The notes: generated by a model from the sequence alone, not told the origin. A DNA stretch of 64,000 nt from Clostridia bacterium (GCA_017509065.1 JAFWQM010000217.1:123801-187800), one strand, 5' to 3'; shown: positions 17,880 to 27,891, numbered from the stretch's first letter. Numbers and translations are program-made.

Positions 17880-20561
17880 TTATTCGAGCAGCGACGAGAT
17901 CCAGCCCATTGGCAGTTCCTGTTTTGGCGTAAAGTCATCTGAAGCCATGTAATCATAAACCGCCTGCCGCAGCGCGCGCGCTTCAGGGTAACGGTCCAGA
18001 TGATGCAGGCCCATCGAGCAAACCATCAGCTTTCCTCCGCTGCAGCGACATTCAAACAGCTTTGCCATGGGGCGCAGGAAAGCGTAGGAATCCATTTCGG
18101 CAATGATGGCGTCGATCCTCTCCGGCAGAATGATTGCCCGGGTGTTCGCCATCGGCCACCACTGCCAGTTGTTGAAGCTCTCCGTGGGGAAACGCCGGAA
18201 CAGGGGATGCCCGGCGTCGATCAACTGACCCATGCCGCCCGCCTGATTCGGGAAGGTGCAGACTGACCAGAAGTCCGGGCTGAACTGCGTCGGTATGGAA
18301 TGAGGCAGCGCTTCCGTCGTGGCGTCGGGGGCGAGGAATACCTTTCCTCCGTCCAGCAAAACCTGTTTCGCTTTCGCGTCCAGCGTCCGGCATTCGTATA
18401 CACTTTCGGGGCAAACGGGCTGTGCGTCCGGATACACCCACAGGGGATATTCGTTTTCCGCGCTGCAGAAGGAAAGGGTCAGCTTCAGTTTTTCCGGCAG
18501 GGTGAAACCTGTCAGGGGCACCCGCAGTTTTCCAAGGGAAGAGAGGCTGCCCAGAGGAGCCACGGCGACAGGCAGGGAACCGTCGGCGGAAAAGCGCTGC
18601 CCTGTCAGCGTCCAAAGGCAGCTTCCGGCGAAATTGGTTTTTCCGTAATTTGCCAATTGAATTTCAGCTTCCAGGGTTTCCCCATCCGTATAGGTGAATT
18701 TGGGCAGCAGCGCAAGGGGCAGCGCGTCCCGAAAGAAAGCGCGGAAGCGCTCGGGCCGGGCGAAGGCATAAGGCTTGGGACGCAAATGGCTGTTCATCAT
18801 GCCCACCAGCGCGGTGCCCTGACCGGGGAAATCTTGCAGGCCCAGCAGCGAAATGCCGCTGAACTCCCGCGTCATCAGCGCGGCTTCCGCTTCGGCGCGA
18901 TAACACAGCAGCGCGCTTTCGCCCGTGGCTTCCGCCATGTGCTTCCAATCTTTTTCCAATCCGGCAGCGCACGCTTTTTTCTGAATATGTTTCAGGTTTT
19001 CGGGGCTGGTCACGCCCCGGAAATCCTGTATCTCATCAAAATCCGGCAGCGTTTCGTACTGGCCCACTTCAAAGGAAAACACGGGCTGGCTGGATTCTTT
19101 CCGCAGGATGGCCATTTCTTCATCATAGTTCCGGCAGGCGTTGGGATACTCACGGTTCAGCCTGCCCCGGAATTCCGCGGAGGTCAGGCGAAGCTGCCGT
19201 CCCCGGTCGTCGGAGGACGTGTAGAAATCGCTGGCCTGGTCCGGCCCCAGCGCGCCGTAATGCGGGTTGGAGCCGTTCGCGTACAGGCGGGTGGGATCAA
19301 AATCCTTTGCTTTTTCCAGCAGATGATCCATGAAAGCGTGGCCCGCCGCGTCCGCGTGCAGCTCGTTGCCGAATGTCAGCATCACAAAGGAGGGATGATT
19401 TGCCAGTGTCTTCAGGATCTGCGTCAGTTCCGTTTCAAAATATTGCTTTGCTTCTTCACTGGCAAAGGCGTCGTTCGGGTTCCAGTGGGAAAGCTCGGGC
19501 TGCATCAGCATCCCTAATTCGTCGGCGGCGGCGAACGCCGCTTCCGGCGGGCAATGGCTGTGGAAGCGCAGGCAGTTGACGCCATATGCCTGATAGCGTC
19601 GGATAATGTCCTTCCAGGTTTCCACGTCCATAGGAATATATCCCGTTTCCGGGAACACGGCGCAGTTGGCCTCTCCGCGCAGGAAAAACTTCCGTCCGTT
19701 CAGCAGGAGATGAGCATTCTCCGCGCGGAAGCTACGCACGCCAAAGGTCACGGTTTTCGGCTCCATTCTGTCCAGGGATACGGTGAGAGGATAAAGATTC
19801 CCTTCTTCAATGTCCCAGTCTTTTATATCGGGCCGCAGGTTCAGGTTGAAGTAACACAGTTCCCGCTGCCCGGCTTTCACGCGCTCGTGGATAACCGCGT
19901 TCCCGACGAGCGCGGAAGAAGAAAGAAGCACATTCCCTTCCCAAGGCTGAGCCAGGGAAAGCTCCACGTGTACCCGAAGATCGTTTTCTTCTTCGGGATA
20001 CCATACCCGTACTGCGGAAATGAAGTTCGGGTCCTCCACCCGGATGCGCACATAACCCAGCAGCCCGTTCCAATTGGTCTGGGTTTCGTCCGAAGCGGCG
20101 GAGGAATACACGATGGCGTCATGGGGCCAGCCGGGATAGCTGTTGTCGGAGAGGAAGGCGAACTCATCCTTTCCTGTAACCATGCCCGTCACTTCAAACA
20201 TATAAGGCGTGGATATACTGGCGGGCTCAAACAGCGGCGCTTCCCGGCCGTTCACGAGCAAGCGCAAATGCCGGGCGCGCTCGCACTCCACGAACACCCG
20301 CTTGCCCTCCGGCACAGCCCAGTCAAAAACGCGGGATATTTTCGCCTGTCCCTCAAAGGTATGCTTTCGGGTCAGGCGAGTTACAATGGGATCGCCGGGC
20401 TTCCAGAAACCGATGCGCTCCACCTCGTCCGACTTCCACTGCTTCAACGGATCGTCCGGATAGCCGATGCTGTTTTCGTCCAGCGTACCGGGCAAGACCA
20501 TTTCACCCCGCCAGCCGGGGATTTCGCATTGCCAGACACCGGATAGATCAATGCGCTTCAC
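17880..20561 (-). CDS. Glycoside hydrolase family 2 enzyme
   Basis: An 893-residue cytoplasmic GH2 enzyme with no signal peptide. Jelly-roll sugar-binding domain ~1-170, Ig-like domain ~180-280, TIM barrel ~285-600, then accessory beta domains. The acid/base Glu400 is in MLTFGNELHAD and the likely nucleophile Glu498 in VFSFEVGQYE. The C-terminus is longer than in minimal beta-glucuronidases. Substrate (beta-galactoside, glucuronide, mannoside) cannot be assigned. It follows a Gfo/Idh/MocA dehydrogenase gene by 13 nt, consistent with breakdown of an oxidised or unusual sugar. Confidence 0.88.
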   Translation of the reverse strand: MKRIDLSGVWQCEIPGWRGEMVLPGTLDENSIGYPDDPLKQWKSDEVERIGFWKPGDPIVTRLTRKHTFEGQAKISRVFDWAVPEGKRVFVECERARHLRLLVNGREAPLFEPASISTPYMFEVTGMVTGKDEFAFLSDNSYPGWPHDAIVYSSAASDETQTNWNGLLGYVRIRVEDPNFISAVRVWYPEEENDLRVHVELSLAQPWEGNVLLSSSALVGNAVIHERVKAGQRELCYFNLNLRPDIKDWDIEEGNLYPLTVSLDRMEPKTVTFGVRSFRAENAHLLLNGRKFFLRGEANCAVFPETGYIPMDVETWKDIIRRYQAYGVNCLRFHSHCPPEAAFAAADELGMLMQPELSHWNPNDAFASEEAKQYFETELTQILKTLANHPSFVMLTFGNELHADAAGHAFMDHLLEKAKDFDPTRLYANGSNPHYGALGPDQASDFYTSSDDRGRQLRLTSAEFRGRLNREYPNACRNYDEEMAILRKESSQPVFSFEVGQYETLPDFDEIQDFRGVTSPENLKHIQKKACAAGLEKDWKHMAEATGESALLCYRAEAEAALMTREFSGISLLGLQDFPGQGTALVGMMNSHLRPKPYAFARPERFRAFFRDALPLALLPKFTYTDGETLEAEIQLANYGKTNFAGSCLWTLTGQRFSADGSLPVAVAPLGSLSSLGKLRVPLTGFTLPEKLKLTLSFCSAENEYPLWVYPDAQPVCPESVYECRTLDAKAKQVLLDGGKVFLAPDATTEALPHSIPTQFSPDFWSVCTFPNQAGGMGQLIDAGHPLFRRFPTESFNNWQWWPMANTRAIILPERIDAIIAEMDSYAFLRPMAKLFECRCSGGKLMVCSMGLHHLDRYPEARALRQAVYDYMASDDFTPKQELPMGWISSLLE

Positions 20562-20574
20562 GCTGTTTCCTCCG

Positions 20575-21585
20575 TCAGTCCTTCCTTGAACGGATCGGGG
20601 CGTTCCCGTGATACGCCGCGTCCATCAGGCGCGTGGTTTCCAAAGCGTCTTCCGCTGTGACGAAGGGCGGCAGGCCGTCCCCCAGCCGGCGATAGAAATC
20701 AGCAATAAACCGGTCGTGGCCGTCGCCCCAGTAATCCTTGCCGACGCCCTTGCCCGTGGAATAGTCTTCCAGCTTTGCCCCATCTACCGTGATAATGGTC
20801 AGGCGCGCGCCGTCCATATGCATTTCGCCCTTTTCCAGGGTCAGATGCAGGTAGATGTTTTCGTTCGTGGCGGCGCAGTCGGTGCAGAAGAAAATGAACC
20901 GTCCGCCTGCGCTGTTTTCCAGCAGCATATCGCAGGTATCTTCGGTTTCAATCACGTCGGCCAGGCGCTTGGCGGTCATGGTGGCGTGCCTGAGCTCAAA
21001 CCCGCCGGCCAGCCAGCGCATCAGATCCAGGGTGTGGATGGCCTGATTGATCAGCACAGAGCCGCCCTCCGTTTTCCACGCGCCGCGCCAGGGGCAGGAA
21101 GCGTAATAGGCTTCGTCCCGATCCCAGCACACGAACGCGCTGCCTCCGATGACCCGGCCCAATTCTCCCCCGTCGATGATTTCCTTCATTCGCAGGGATG
21201 CGCCGTTATAGCGGTTCTGAAAGCAGATCGTGAGGGTTTTGCCGGACGCTTCCGCGGCCCGCTTCATGGCCTGCGCTTCCCCGAGCGTCATGCCCATGGG
21301 CTTTTCGCAGAGCACATGCTTGCCTGCTTCCAGCGCGGCAATGCTGATGGGCGCGTGCAGATAATGCGGCACGCAGATATGCACCGCGTCAATATCCGGA
21401 CGGGTCAGCAGGTCATGATAATCTGTATACCCGTCAACGTTTTGAGCCTCCATGGACTTTTTCAGCTTCGATTCGTCAATGTCGCACACGGCGCGAAGAC
21501 AAGCGTTTTCCGCTTTTTTGATCCCGTGAAAATGGTTGCCGGAGATGGCTCCGCAGCCGATCACGCCAACGTTGAATTCCTTCAT
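20575..21585 (-). CDS. Gfo/Idh/MocA-family oxidoreductase
   Basis: A 336-residue NAD(P)-dependent sugar dehydrogenase-like protein. N-terminal Rossmann motif GVIGCGAISGNHF, followed by the family signature CEKPMG (~residues 93-98) and the catalytic-lysine/aspartate region GGSVLINQAIHTLDLMRWL. I chose the ATG at 21585, preceded by GGGGTG; a GTG at 21594 would add three residues. It lies between a metallo-beta-lactamase-fold gene and the GH2 gene with short gaps, suggesting a three-gene operon. Confidence 0.88.
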   Translation of the reverse strand: MKEFNVGVIGCGAISGNHFHGIKKAENACLRAVCDIDESKLKKSMEAQNVDGYTDYHDLLTRPDIDAVHICVPHYLHAPISIAALEAGKHVLCEKPMGMTLGEAQAMKRAAEASGKTLTICFQNRYNGASLRMKEIIDGGELGRVIGGSAFVCWDRDEAYYASCPWRGAWKTEGGSVLINQAIHTLDLMRWLAGGFELRHATMTAKRLADVIETEDTCDMLLENSAGGRFIFFCTDCAATNENIYLHLTLEKGEMHMDGARLTIITVDGAKLEDYSTGKGVGKDYWGDGHDRFIADFYRRLGDGLPPFVTAEDALETTRLMDAAYHGNAPIRSRKD

Positions 21586-21612
21586 GCTTTTCACCCCAAT
21601 AAAACGTCTGTT

Positions 21613-22503
21613 TCAGGTTTCGCCTTTCATCTGATAGATGTACCATTCGTTTCCGTCTGTTTCCAGCACGATCCGCCCGCTTGCGCTGGTGGCGAACTTC
21701 GCCCCGTGCGCTTCCACCTGATTCTGCGTGGTCTGGGCGTAGTACATGGTGTTGGAGCTAAACACAAACAAAGGAGAAACCACGTCCAGGAATTCCTTGA
21801 CCATGATCGTGTAGGAATGATGCGGCGATTTCAGAATATCCGCTTTCAGCCATTCATGGGGAACCTGATCCAGCAGGCCGTGCTGGGCCATGCCCACCGC
21901 GTCGCCCGTCAGCAAAATGCTGGTTTCGCCAAATTCAACGCGGGTGCAGCAGCTCAGTTCATTGGGGTCTTTCCCGCCGCTGTACCAGAAAAAGCGCAGC
22001 TTGGCCCCGCCCAGCGTCATTTCTTCGTTTTGCTCCAGAATGTGGATCGGGATGCCCCGTCCCGTGAATTCTTTCAGCGCCGTCTGCTGCATTTCATTGC
22101 GGTATTCGGCGGGAAAGCTGGTGATGAAGAGATCCGTGGTCATGCCGTTGCGCACCATCTGCCAGAACCCCTGCAGATGGTCGTCGTGGGGATGGGTGTT
22201 AAACAGAATGGGCATATGCACGTGGCCGTCCTCCGTGTTTCCATAGCCCAAATCTTTCAAAGCCTGCTCCAGCACGCGGGCGGATGAGCGCGTGCTGCTG
22301 TCGATCATCATGCTTTCTCCACCGCACTGCAGCACCATCGCGTCGCAGGGAGTCACCTTGAACACGATGAGGCGCAGCAGGTCCCGTTCCTGCCAGTCCG
22401 CGGGCGGCGTTTGATTGATATGTACCTTGACCTCGGCGGAAGCGCCCGCGAGCAGGACGCAGAGCAACAGCGCGGAAATAACGCGCACGATCCATTTTTT
22501 CAT
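21613..22503 (-). CDS. Secreted metallo-beta-lactamase-fold hydrolase
   Basis: A 296-residue protein with a signal peptide (KKWIVRVISALLLCVLLAGASA) and an MBL domain. Zinc ligands: THPHDDHLQG (HxHxDH, ~100-109), LLTGDAVG (Asp) and SPHHSY (His). The organisation resembles the ComEC C-terminal hydrolase domain and its stand-alone secreted relatives. It could act on nucleotides, phosphodiesters or other extracytoplasmic substrates. The genes downstream (Gfo/Idh, GH2) are 27 and 13 nt apart. Confidence 0.82.
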   Translation of the reverse strand: MKKWIVRVISALLLCVLLAGASAEVKVHINQTPPADWQERDLLRLIVFKVTPCDAMVLQCGGESMMIDSSTRSSARVLEQALKDLGYGNTEDGHVHMPILFNTHPHDDHLQGFWQMVRNGMTTDLFITSFPAEYRNEMQQTALKEFTGRGIPIHILEQNEEMTLGGAKLRFFWYSGGKDPNELSCCTRVEFGETSILLTGDAVGMAQHGLLDQVPHEWLKADILKSPHHSYTIMVKEFLDVVSPLFVFSSNTMYYAQTTQNQVEAHGAKFATSASGRIVLETDGNEWYIYQMKGET

Positions 22504-22559
22504 GTTTCACCCTTCTTTCGCATATAGATTCATATAACTAACGTATCTTTCGGTTTGTT

Positions 22560-23264
22560 TCATTCTGCATTCTGCTTTATAGAAATCCTGTATTGCTTCA
22601 ATGTCTCCTTCCGCTCCGGGGAAACGCGGCGGCTTTCCAGCGCTTTCTGGATGCTCTTGTTATGTACCCAGGCCGGCAGGCGCTTTTCCACGATATAGGG
22701 GAAAACGGCGTCGTACTGCTTTGCCAGCGCCGTGGCGAAGTACCAGGCGATCATCATGTTGACGTAATACTCTTCTGATCGAACGGCTGCCACAAGCGCG
22801 GGATAAGCCGGATCGAACGCCTCGTCCAGATAGTGTTCCATCAGCATGCCGAGGGCAAAGCGGACGGTGTAGGGATGACTGTCGTTAAGCCATCTTTTTA
22901 TATAGAGCAGCAGCTCTTCCCGATGCTTTTTGAATGCCTTCGGGGAAAGCTGGTCGCACGTGGCCCAATTGTCCACATAGGGAAGGAATACTTCCACCCC
23001 GTCCGCGCATTTTTCAAAATCCTTCTCTTCTGAAAGCAGAAAAGCATGGAGCTGGTTTTCGTCAAAGTACCGATGGGGCAGGGCGCGGAGAAACGCTTCT
23101 CCTTCCTCGTTTTTGTAAAGCTCCCTTGCAAACGCCCGCAAGGCCGGCGTGCGCACGCCGATGAAACTGTCGGGCCGCGCCGTGGGGATCAGCTTGATTT
23201 GGAGCGCGGTATAGCCTTCATCCCGCATTTCAAAAAGCCTGGCGACAATTTCTTTTTCATTCAT
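22560..23264 (-). CDS. AlkD-like DNA alkylation repair protein
   Basis: A 234-residue HEAT-repeat-like DNA glycosylase family member. Recognisable blocks are GVRTPALRAFAREL (~35-48), the YVDNWATCDQLSPK motif (~100-113) and YYVNMMIAWYFATAL (~165-179), as in the AlkD family of proteins that remove alkylated bases. The ATG at 23264 overlaps the upstream GNAT gene by 8 nt. Second to last in the ABC-F / GNAT / alkD run. Confidence 0.85.
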   Translation of the reverse strand: MNEKEIVARLFEMRDEGYTALQIKLIPTARPDSFIGVRTPALRAFARELYKNEEGEAFLRALPHRYFDENQLHAFLLSEEKDFEKCADGVEVFLPYVDNWATCDQLSPKAFKKHREELLLYIKRWLNDSHPYTVRFALGMLMEHYLDEAFDPAYPALVAAVRSEEYYVNMMIAWYFATALAKQYDAVFPYIVEKRLPAWVHNKSIQKALESRRVSPERKETLKQYRISIKQNAE

Positions 23265-23820
23265 GCTTTTTCCATTCTTCCCGGAAAAGGATGTTTGTTT
23301 CGTCCGGTTCCACGGTGCCAAAATGGGTATGGTACTCGCCGAAATCGTAGTGGCGGAAGCCGCATTTTTCCTGCACCCGGGCGGATTGTTTATTGGAGAG
23401 GAAATGGCCGCAGGTGATGAAGTCCAGCCCCACGTCCTCAAACAGATAGCGAATCACTTCCCGCACCGCTTCCGGCATCAGGCCCAGGCCCCAGTAATCC
23501 TTGGAGAGCACGTAGCCGATTTCGCGGCCTTTCTTGTTTTCCAGATCAGGAAAGCGGTCTTCTCTGTATTTTTCAACGCCCAGCGAGCCGATCACCTTTC
23601 CCCGGTATTCCAGGGCGAAGGTCTTTTTCCCCTCGATAAAATGGTTCAGGATGGTCTGGGACACTTCCCTGCTTTCATGCGGAACCCAGCCCGCCATCTG
23701 CCCCACGCCGTCCACGCGGGCGTATTCATAGAGGTCTTCCAAATCCTCCTGCCGCCAGGGGCGTAAGGTCAGCCGCTCCGTTTTCAATACAGTATTGCTG
23801 ATGTCAATATCCACGTTCAT
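23257..23820 (-). CDS. GNAT-family N-acetyltransferase (RimJ/RimL type)
   Basis: A 187-residue acetyl-CoA-dependent transferase. The N-terminus (LKTERLTLRPWRQEDLEDLY) and the acetyl-CoA region (EIGYVLSKDYWGLGLMPEAV) are those of RimJ/RimL-like enzymes. The substrate is unknown. The ATG at 23820 has GGAGGG about 9 nt upstream and sits just after the ABC-F stop; the frame overlaps the alkD-like gene by 8 nt, so the genes are translated together. Confidence 0.87.
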   Translation of the reverse strand: MNVDIDISNTVLKTERLTLRPWRQEDLEDLYEYARVDGVGQMAGWVPHESREVSQTILNHFIEGKKTFALEYRGKVIGSLGVEKYREDRFPDLENKKGREIGYVLSKDYWGLGLMPEAVREVIRYLFEDVGLDFITCGHFLSNKQSARVQEKCGFRHYDFGEYHTHFGTVEPDETNILFREEWKKHE

Positions 23821-23824
23821 TTCT

Positions 23825-25753
23825 TTATCCCTCCGTCGCTTCGGCAAGCGCTTCCTCCGCTTCCTCCCAATCGGTGTACGCCTTTGCCAGCGCTTCCTTC
23901 AACCGCTGATATTCCTTCGCCGCGGCGGCGGCTTTCTCCGGCACGGTATACACCTCCAGGCTTGCCATGGCCGCTTCCTGATTTTTAATCGCTTCCTCGG
24001 TGTCGGTCACGGTTTTTTCAGCCTGTCTTACCGCCTCTTTCAGCGCTTTGAGCTGCTCTTTCGCCAGGCGAATCTTCCGCTTTTCCTTGCCTGCCTCCGT
24101 GCGGGTCATTTCAGCGAAACGCGGATCCTGTCCCTGCTGCGCCTGCTCCCACTGGAGCTTCGCCATGTAGTCGTCGAAGTTGCCCAGGTATTCTTTGATG
24201 CCGTCCTCGGTCAGCACCGCCACGCGGGTGGCGAAGCGGTTGATGAAATAGCGGTCATGCGATACGGCCAGGATGGTTCCCTCGAAGTTCTCCAGCGCGT
24301 CCTCCAGCACCTCACGGCTGTCCATGTCCAGGTGGTTGGTGGGTTCGTCGAGGAGCAAAAGATTATCCTTGTGCAGCATCAGCTTCGTCAATGCAACGCG
24401 GCCCTTTTCCCCGCCGGACAGGGTGTGGATAGGCATGAACACGTCCTCGCCGGTAAACAGGAACAGCCCCAGCGCGCCGCGTACCTGATACTGCTCCAGG
24501 CGCGGGAAAGCGTCCCAGACCTCGTCCAGCACGGTTTTGTTTGGGTGCAGCCCTTCCTGCTTCTGGTCGTAATAACCCGTGTCCACGTTCGCGCCCCAGC
24601 GGACGGAGCCGGTATCCGGAGTTTCCTCGCCCACCAGACATTTGAGCAGGGTGGATTTTCCGATGCCGTTTGGGCCCAGGAGAGCCACCCGGTCGCCCGC
24701 GCGGAGGGACAGGTTTACGTGTTTGAACAGCGTTCTGTCACCGTAGGACTTGCTGTAATCCCGGATGAACATCACGTCGTCCCCGGTACGGCGCTTGGCC
24801 TCGAACCGGAAGCGTACCTGATGCTCGTCCTCGGGCCGTTCCAGCCGCTCCACCTTTTCCAGCCGTTTTTCCCGGCTCTCGGCAGCGCGGATAGACTTTT
24901 CCCGGTTGAAGGATTTGTAGCGGGCGATGATTGCTTCCTCCCGCGCGATCATCCTTTGCTGCTGCTCCCAGGCCCGCATCCTGATCTCAAACCGTTCCGC
25001 CCGCTGAGACATATAGGAAGAATAGTTACCGGTGTACTGTTCCATCGTGCCAAGCAGCAGTTCGCTGATATGGGTGCAGACATGATCGAGGAAATAACGG
25101 TCGTGGGATACGACGATCAGCGCGCCTTTATAGTCGTGAAGGTAATGCTCCAGCCAGTCCAAAGCGGATAAATCCAGATGGTTGGTCGGCTCATCCAGGA
25201 GCAGCAGATCGGGCTTTTGCAAAAGCAGCTTCGCAAGGCATAGTCTTGTCAATTCGCCGCCGGACAAAAGACGGGCGGGCTGGTCGTATTGTTCCTTTTT
25301 GAAGCCAAGGCCGCTCAGCACCCCCTGAATAGATGACTTCCAGGCATAGCCGTCCGCCTTCTCGAAAGCGTCACTCAGGCGGGCATACGTTTCTCCCATG
25401 CGTTTCAGTTCTGTTTCGCTGGCTTCGGACATTTCATGCTCCAGCGCCCGCAGCTTTTCTTCCATGGCAAACACAGGCTCAAATACCTGCTTGAGTTCCT
25501 CAAACACGGTGTTGTCGCTCTGCGCGCGGTACTGCTGCTCCATATAGCCGACGCGCATGCCCTTCATCAGCGATATGGTGCCACCGTCTGCCTGCTCGTG
25601 GCCGGCAAGGATATTGAGCAGCGTGGTTTTGCCGCAGCCGTTCACCCCCACCAGACCCATGCGCTGGTGATCCTGAAGCGTCAGGCTCACATCCTTGAGC
25701 ACCACGTTCCCGCCGAACGCCTTGTGCAGGTTTTGAATCGTCAATACAATCAT
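23825..25753 (-). CDS. ABC-F family ATPase
   Basis: A 642-residue soluble protein with two ABC domains and no membrane part. Walker A motifs GVNGCGKTT (~residues 36-44) and GPNGIGKST (~365-373); signatures LSGGELTRLCLAKLL and LSGGEKGRVALTKLM; Walker B LLLLDEPTNHLD in both halves. The P-site-tRNA-interaction linker lies between the domains and a coiled-coil tail (~540-640, KEKRKIRLAKEQLKALKEAV) ends the protein. ABC-F proteins act on the ribosome (translation factors or antibiotic protection); the tail favours a Uup/YfmR-like housekeeping member. Confidence 0.92.
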   Translation of the reverse strand: MIVLTIQNLHKAFGGNVVLKDVSLTLQDHQRMGLVGVNGCGKTTLLNILAGHEQADGGTISLMKGMRVGYMEQQYRAQSDNTVFEELKQVFEPVFAMEEKLRALEHEMSEASETELKRMGETYARLSDAFEKADGYAWKSSIQGVLSGLGFKKEQYDQPARLLSGGELTRLCLAKLLLQKPDLLLLDEPTNHLDLSALDWLEHYLHDYKGALIVVSHDRYFLDHVCTHISELLLGTMEQYTGNYSSYMSQRAERFEIRMRAWEQQQRMIAREEAIIARYKSFNREKSIRAAESREKRLEKVERLERPEDEHQVRFRFEAKRRTGDDVMFIRDYSKSYGDRTLFKHVNLSLRAGDRVALLGPNGIGKSTLLKCLVGEETPDTGSVRWGANVDTGYYDQKQEGLHPNKTVLDEVWDAFPRLEQYQVRGALGLFLFTGEDVFMPIHTLSGGEKGRVALTKLMLHKDNLLLLDEPTNHLDMDSREVLEDALENFEGTILAVSHDRYFINRFATRVAVLTEDGIKEYLGNFDDYMAKLQWEQAQQGQDPRFAEMTRTEAGKEKRKIRLAKEQLKALKEAVRQAEKTVTDTEEAIKNQEAAMASLEVYTVPEKAAAAAKEYQRLKEALAKAYTDWEEAEEALAEATEG

Positions 25754-25792
25754 AAATAACTCCGAAATAATTAGAGCACGCCAAAACCCAAA

Positions 25793-25823
25793 GAAAGGGC
25801 TGACGTTTTATCTGTCAGCCCTG
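25793..25823 (-). terminator. Terminator after secG
   Basis: AGGGCTGAC pairs with GTCAGCCCT around a 9-nt loop, followed on the minus strand by TTCTTT. Confidence 0.7.
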
Positions 25824-25846
25824 GAAAGCCGTGCGATACACGCTGC

Positions 25847-26083
25847 TTATTTTACCAGCAGCATCACAATCGCCAGCACCACGAACACGATGGAAGAAAC
25901 CTTGGTGGCCATAGCCAGCTTGCCTTCCAGGGTATTGTTCTTGTTCTTGCCGAAGAAAGTCTCGCTGCCGCCGGTCAAAGCGCCCATGCCGTCAGAGTCG
26001 CTGTCCTGCATCAGAACCGTCACGATCATCACCAGGGCGGAAATAACCATCAGAATGTCCAGTATCAACTCGATTGCGCTCAT
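25847..26083 (-). CDS. secG: Preprotein translocase subunit SecG
   Basis: A 78-residue SecG with two transmembrane segments (ILDILMVISALVMIVTVLMQ and ATKVSSIVFVVLAIVMLLV) and the connecting GGSETFFGKNKNNTLEG loop typical of the family. The ATG at 26083 follows GGAGG; a longer upstream reading frame has no ribosome site. Promoter TTGTTT/TAGAAT (17 bp) at 26118-26146. Confidence 0.93.
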   Translation of the reverse strand: MSAIELILDILMVISALVMIVTVLMQDSDSDGMGALTGGSETFFGKNKNNTLEGKLAMATKVSSIVFVVLAIVMLLVK

Positions 26084-26117
26084 GTAAAATGTCCCTCCTT
26101 GAAATAGCACAGAACGT

Positions 26118-26146
26118 ATTCTATCACAGGTTGCGGAAAAAAACAA
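26118..26146 (-). promoter_or_regulatory. Promoter of secG
   Basis: Minus-strand TTGTTT (26141-26146) and TAGAAT (26118-26123), 17-bp spacer. Confidence 0.55.
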
Positions 26147-26302
26147 GCCAAATCCAGAAAAAAGTTAATATTTTGTCACCGCCCGTCCTTCGCCTTCACG
26201 TCTGTTTTTATCGTTGGCTTTCCATCCGCTCTGTTTCCCTTGTTCATGCCATTTCAAAGAATATTGGCGCGCTTCGTATCAGCTTACCCTGCCGTTTCCT
26301 TT

Positions 26303-26485
26303 TTATTGTGGATCAGGCATGATAATCGCCGCGATGATATAGACCATCAGGCCGCCGCCCGCCAGAAAAGACAGCGCGACGAATCCCAGGCGAACCAGCG
26401 TGGGGTCGATGTCAAAATACTCCCCGATGCCTCCGCACACCCCGGCAACCTTTTTGTTGGTCCTGCTCTTGTAAAGCTGTTTCAT
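26303..26485 (-). CDS. PspC-domain protein
   Basis: A 60-residue protein consisting only of a PspC domain: basic start (KQLYKSRTNKKVAGVCGGIGEYFD) and one or two hydrophobic segments (LGFVALSFLAGGGLMVYIIAAIIM). PspC domains sense or respond to membrane stress. No other psp gene is nearby. The ATG at 26485 is preceded by GGGAGGATAAGACC. Confidence 0.9.
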   Translation of the reverse strand: MKQLYKSRTNKKVAGVCGGIGEYFDIDPTLVRLGFVALSFLAGGGLMVYIIAAIIMPDPQ

Positions 26486-26636
26486 GGTCTTATCCTCCCG
26501 ATCAATTTTGTTTTTGCATCCGGCGGAAGCATCGGCTCCCCCGGCTGCGGATAAAGAATACCACTGAAAAATAAGAAGGAAAGGACAGGCAGATTAGAAA
26601 ACGGTTAGAATTCGGCGGCTCTTTTTTTCGGAAAGC

Positions 26637-27803
26637 TCAACTATGCCTTTTTCCGCGGGCGCACATTACGATGGCCGTTCCTGCCGCGCCGCAGACGACC
26701 GCGACAATCAGCATTCCATTGACCCCGATAGCGTCAATCATCCATCCTCCGCCGAGCGACCCGAGGATCGTGGCCGCGGACAGAGACATGGTCATGTAGG
26801 CCTGGCCCTTGATCCGGTCCTGTTCCCGCATCAGACTGTTCACATAATACACCGACGCCACGGTCATCAGCCCCCATCCAAGCGGCTGAAAAACCTGAAC
26901 CAGATAAAACACGCTCATGTTTGGCGCAAGCAACGTGCCCAGGGCTTTCAGCGTGAAAAAAACGCCCGAAATCCTGAACCAGAAGCCGCTGTCCTTCCGG
27001 CGAAGCAGCCAAGGATACAAAAACATGGTTACCACTTCCAGCAGACCGGCCAGCGCTAACGCCGTTCCCATGTGTTCGCTGGTCCCGCCCCTTGGCACCA
27101 CGATCTGGAACGTGAAATTATTGATGATCACATGGCTGATATAGATCAGCACACAGCCTGCCAGCGTGACGGCGAACACCGGATATCTGCCGAGAAAGGC
27201 GACGGCTCCGCCTTTTTCGTCTGCTTTTTCTTGCTTGAATCCTTTCTTGAACGGAAACACCAGAATGGACAGGAAAAAGTAAGCGGATGTGACAGCCAGC
27301 GTCCACGGCTCCGCGCCGACGCCTTTCCATGCGATCAGTCGGCCGACCGTCATCGACATCACCGCGTACCCGATCGAGCCAAAGGCTCTGGCAAAGCTGA
27401 ATTTCAATTGCTTGCCCTGGTTGATGGTTTCTGTTGCCAGGGCATTGGTAAACGGCAGGGCCATCTGAATCAGCAGGATGGCTCCTCCCAGCAGCAGCCC
27501 GTTCGGCAGTCCACCTTTTCCGTAAGCCGCGGCCAGGAGCAGACCGAAGGCCATCATCCCGCCGGCGGCAAAGAGGAGGATCGTTTTGATAGAGGGGCTC
27601 TTTTCCAGGTCAGCGTACGCGGCAACAGCCGGCTGCAGCAGAACGGACAGCGCGCATGCCGCCGCGCTGATCAGGCCGATCACGGTATTTGACAGCCCGC
27701 AGTCCAGCAGGTAGGGACTCGCGTAAGCCAGCGCTGTGCCATATACGAACCAGAAAAAGAACTGAACCGCGCCGTAGGAAGCTGTCAGCCATCCTTTTTT
27801 CAT
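26637..27803 (-). CDS. MFS transporter
   Basis: A 388-residue carrier with about twelve membrane spans. The N-terminus (YGAVQFFFWFVYGTALAYASPYLLDCGLSNTVIGLI) matches the MFS_1-like subgroup related to nucleoside/lactose permeases. Substrate unknown. No neighbouring enzyme gives a hint. Confidence 0.83.
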   Translation of the reverse strand: MKKGWLTASYGAVQFFFWFVYGTALAYASPYLLDCGLSNTVIGLISAAACALSVLLQPAVAAYADLEKSPSIKTILLFAAGGMMAFGLLLAAAYGKGGLPNGLLLGGAILLIQMALPFTNALATETINQGKQLKFSFARAFGSIGYAVMSMTVGRLIAWKGVGAEPWTLAVTSAYFFLSILVFPFKKGFKQEKADEKGGAVAFLGRYPVFAVTLAGCVLIYISHVIINNFTFQIVVPRGGTSEHMGTALALAGLLEVVTMFLYPWLLRRKDSGFWFRISGVFFTLKALGTLLAPNMSVFYLVQVFQPLGWGLMTVASVYYVNSLMREQDRIKGQAYMTMSLSAATILGSLGGGWMIDAIGVNGMLIVAVVCGAAGTAIVMCARGKRHS

Positions 27804-27891
27804 GTTGCGTTTCCTCCGTTCACGCTATATGTCCAGTCGTGATCTTCCGCTGATAATCCGCTGTGCAATGAATGCTTCTCCTAAGATTCCA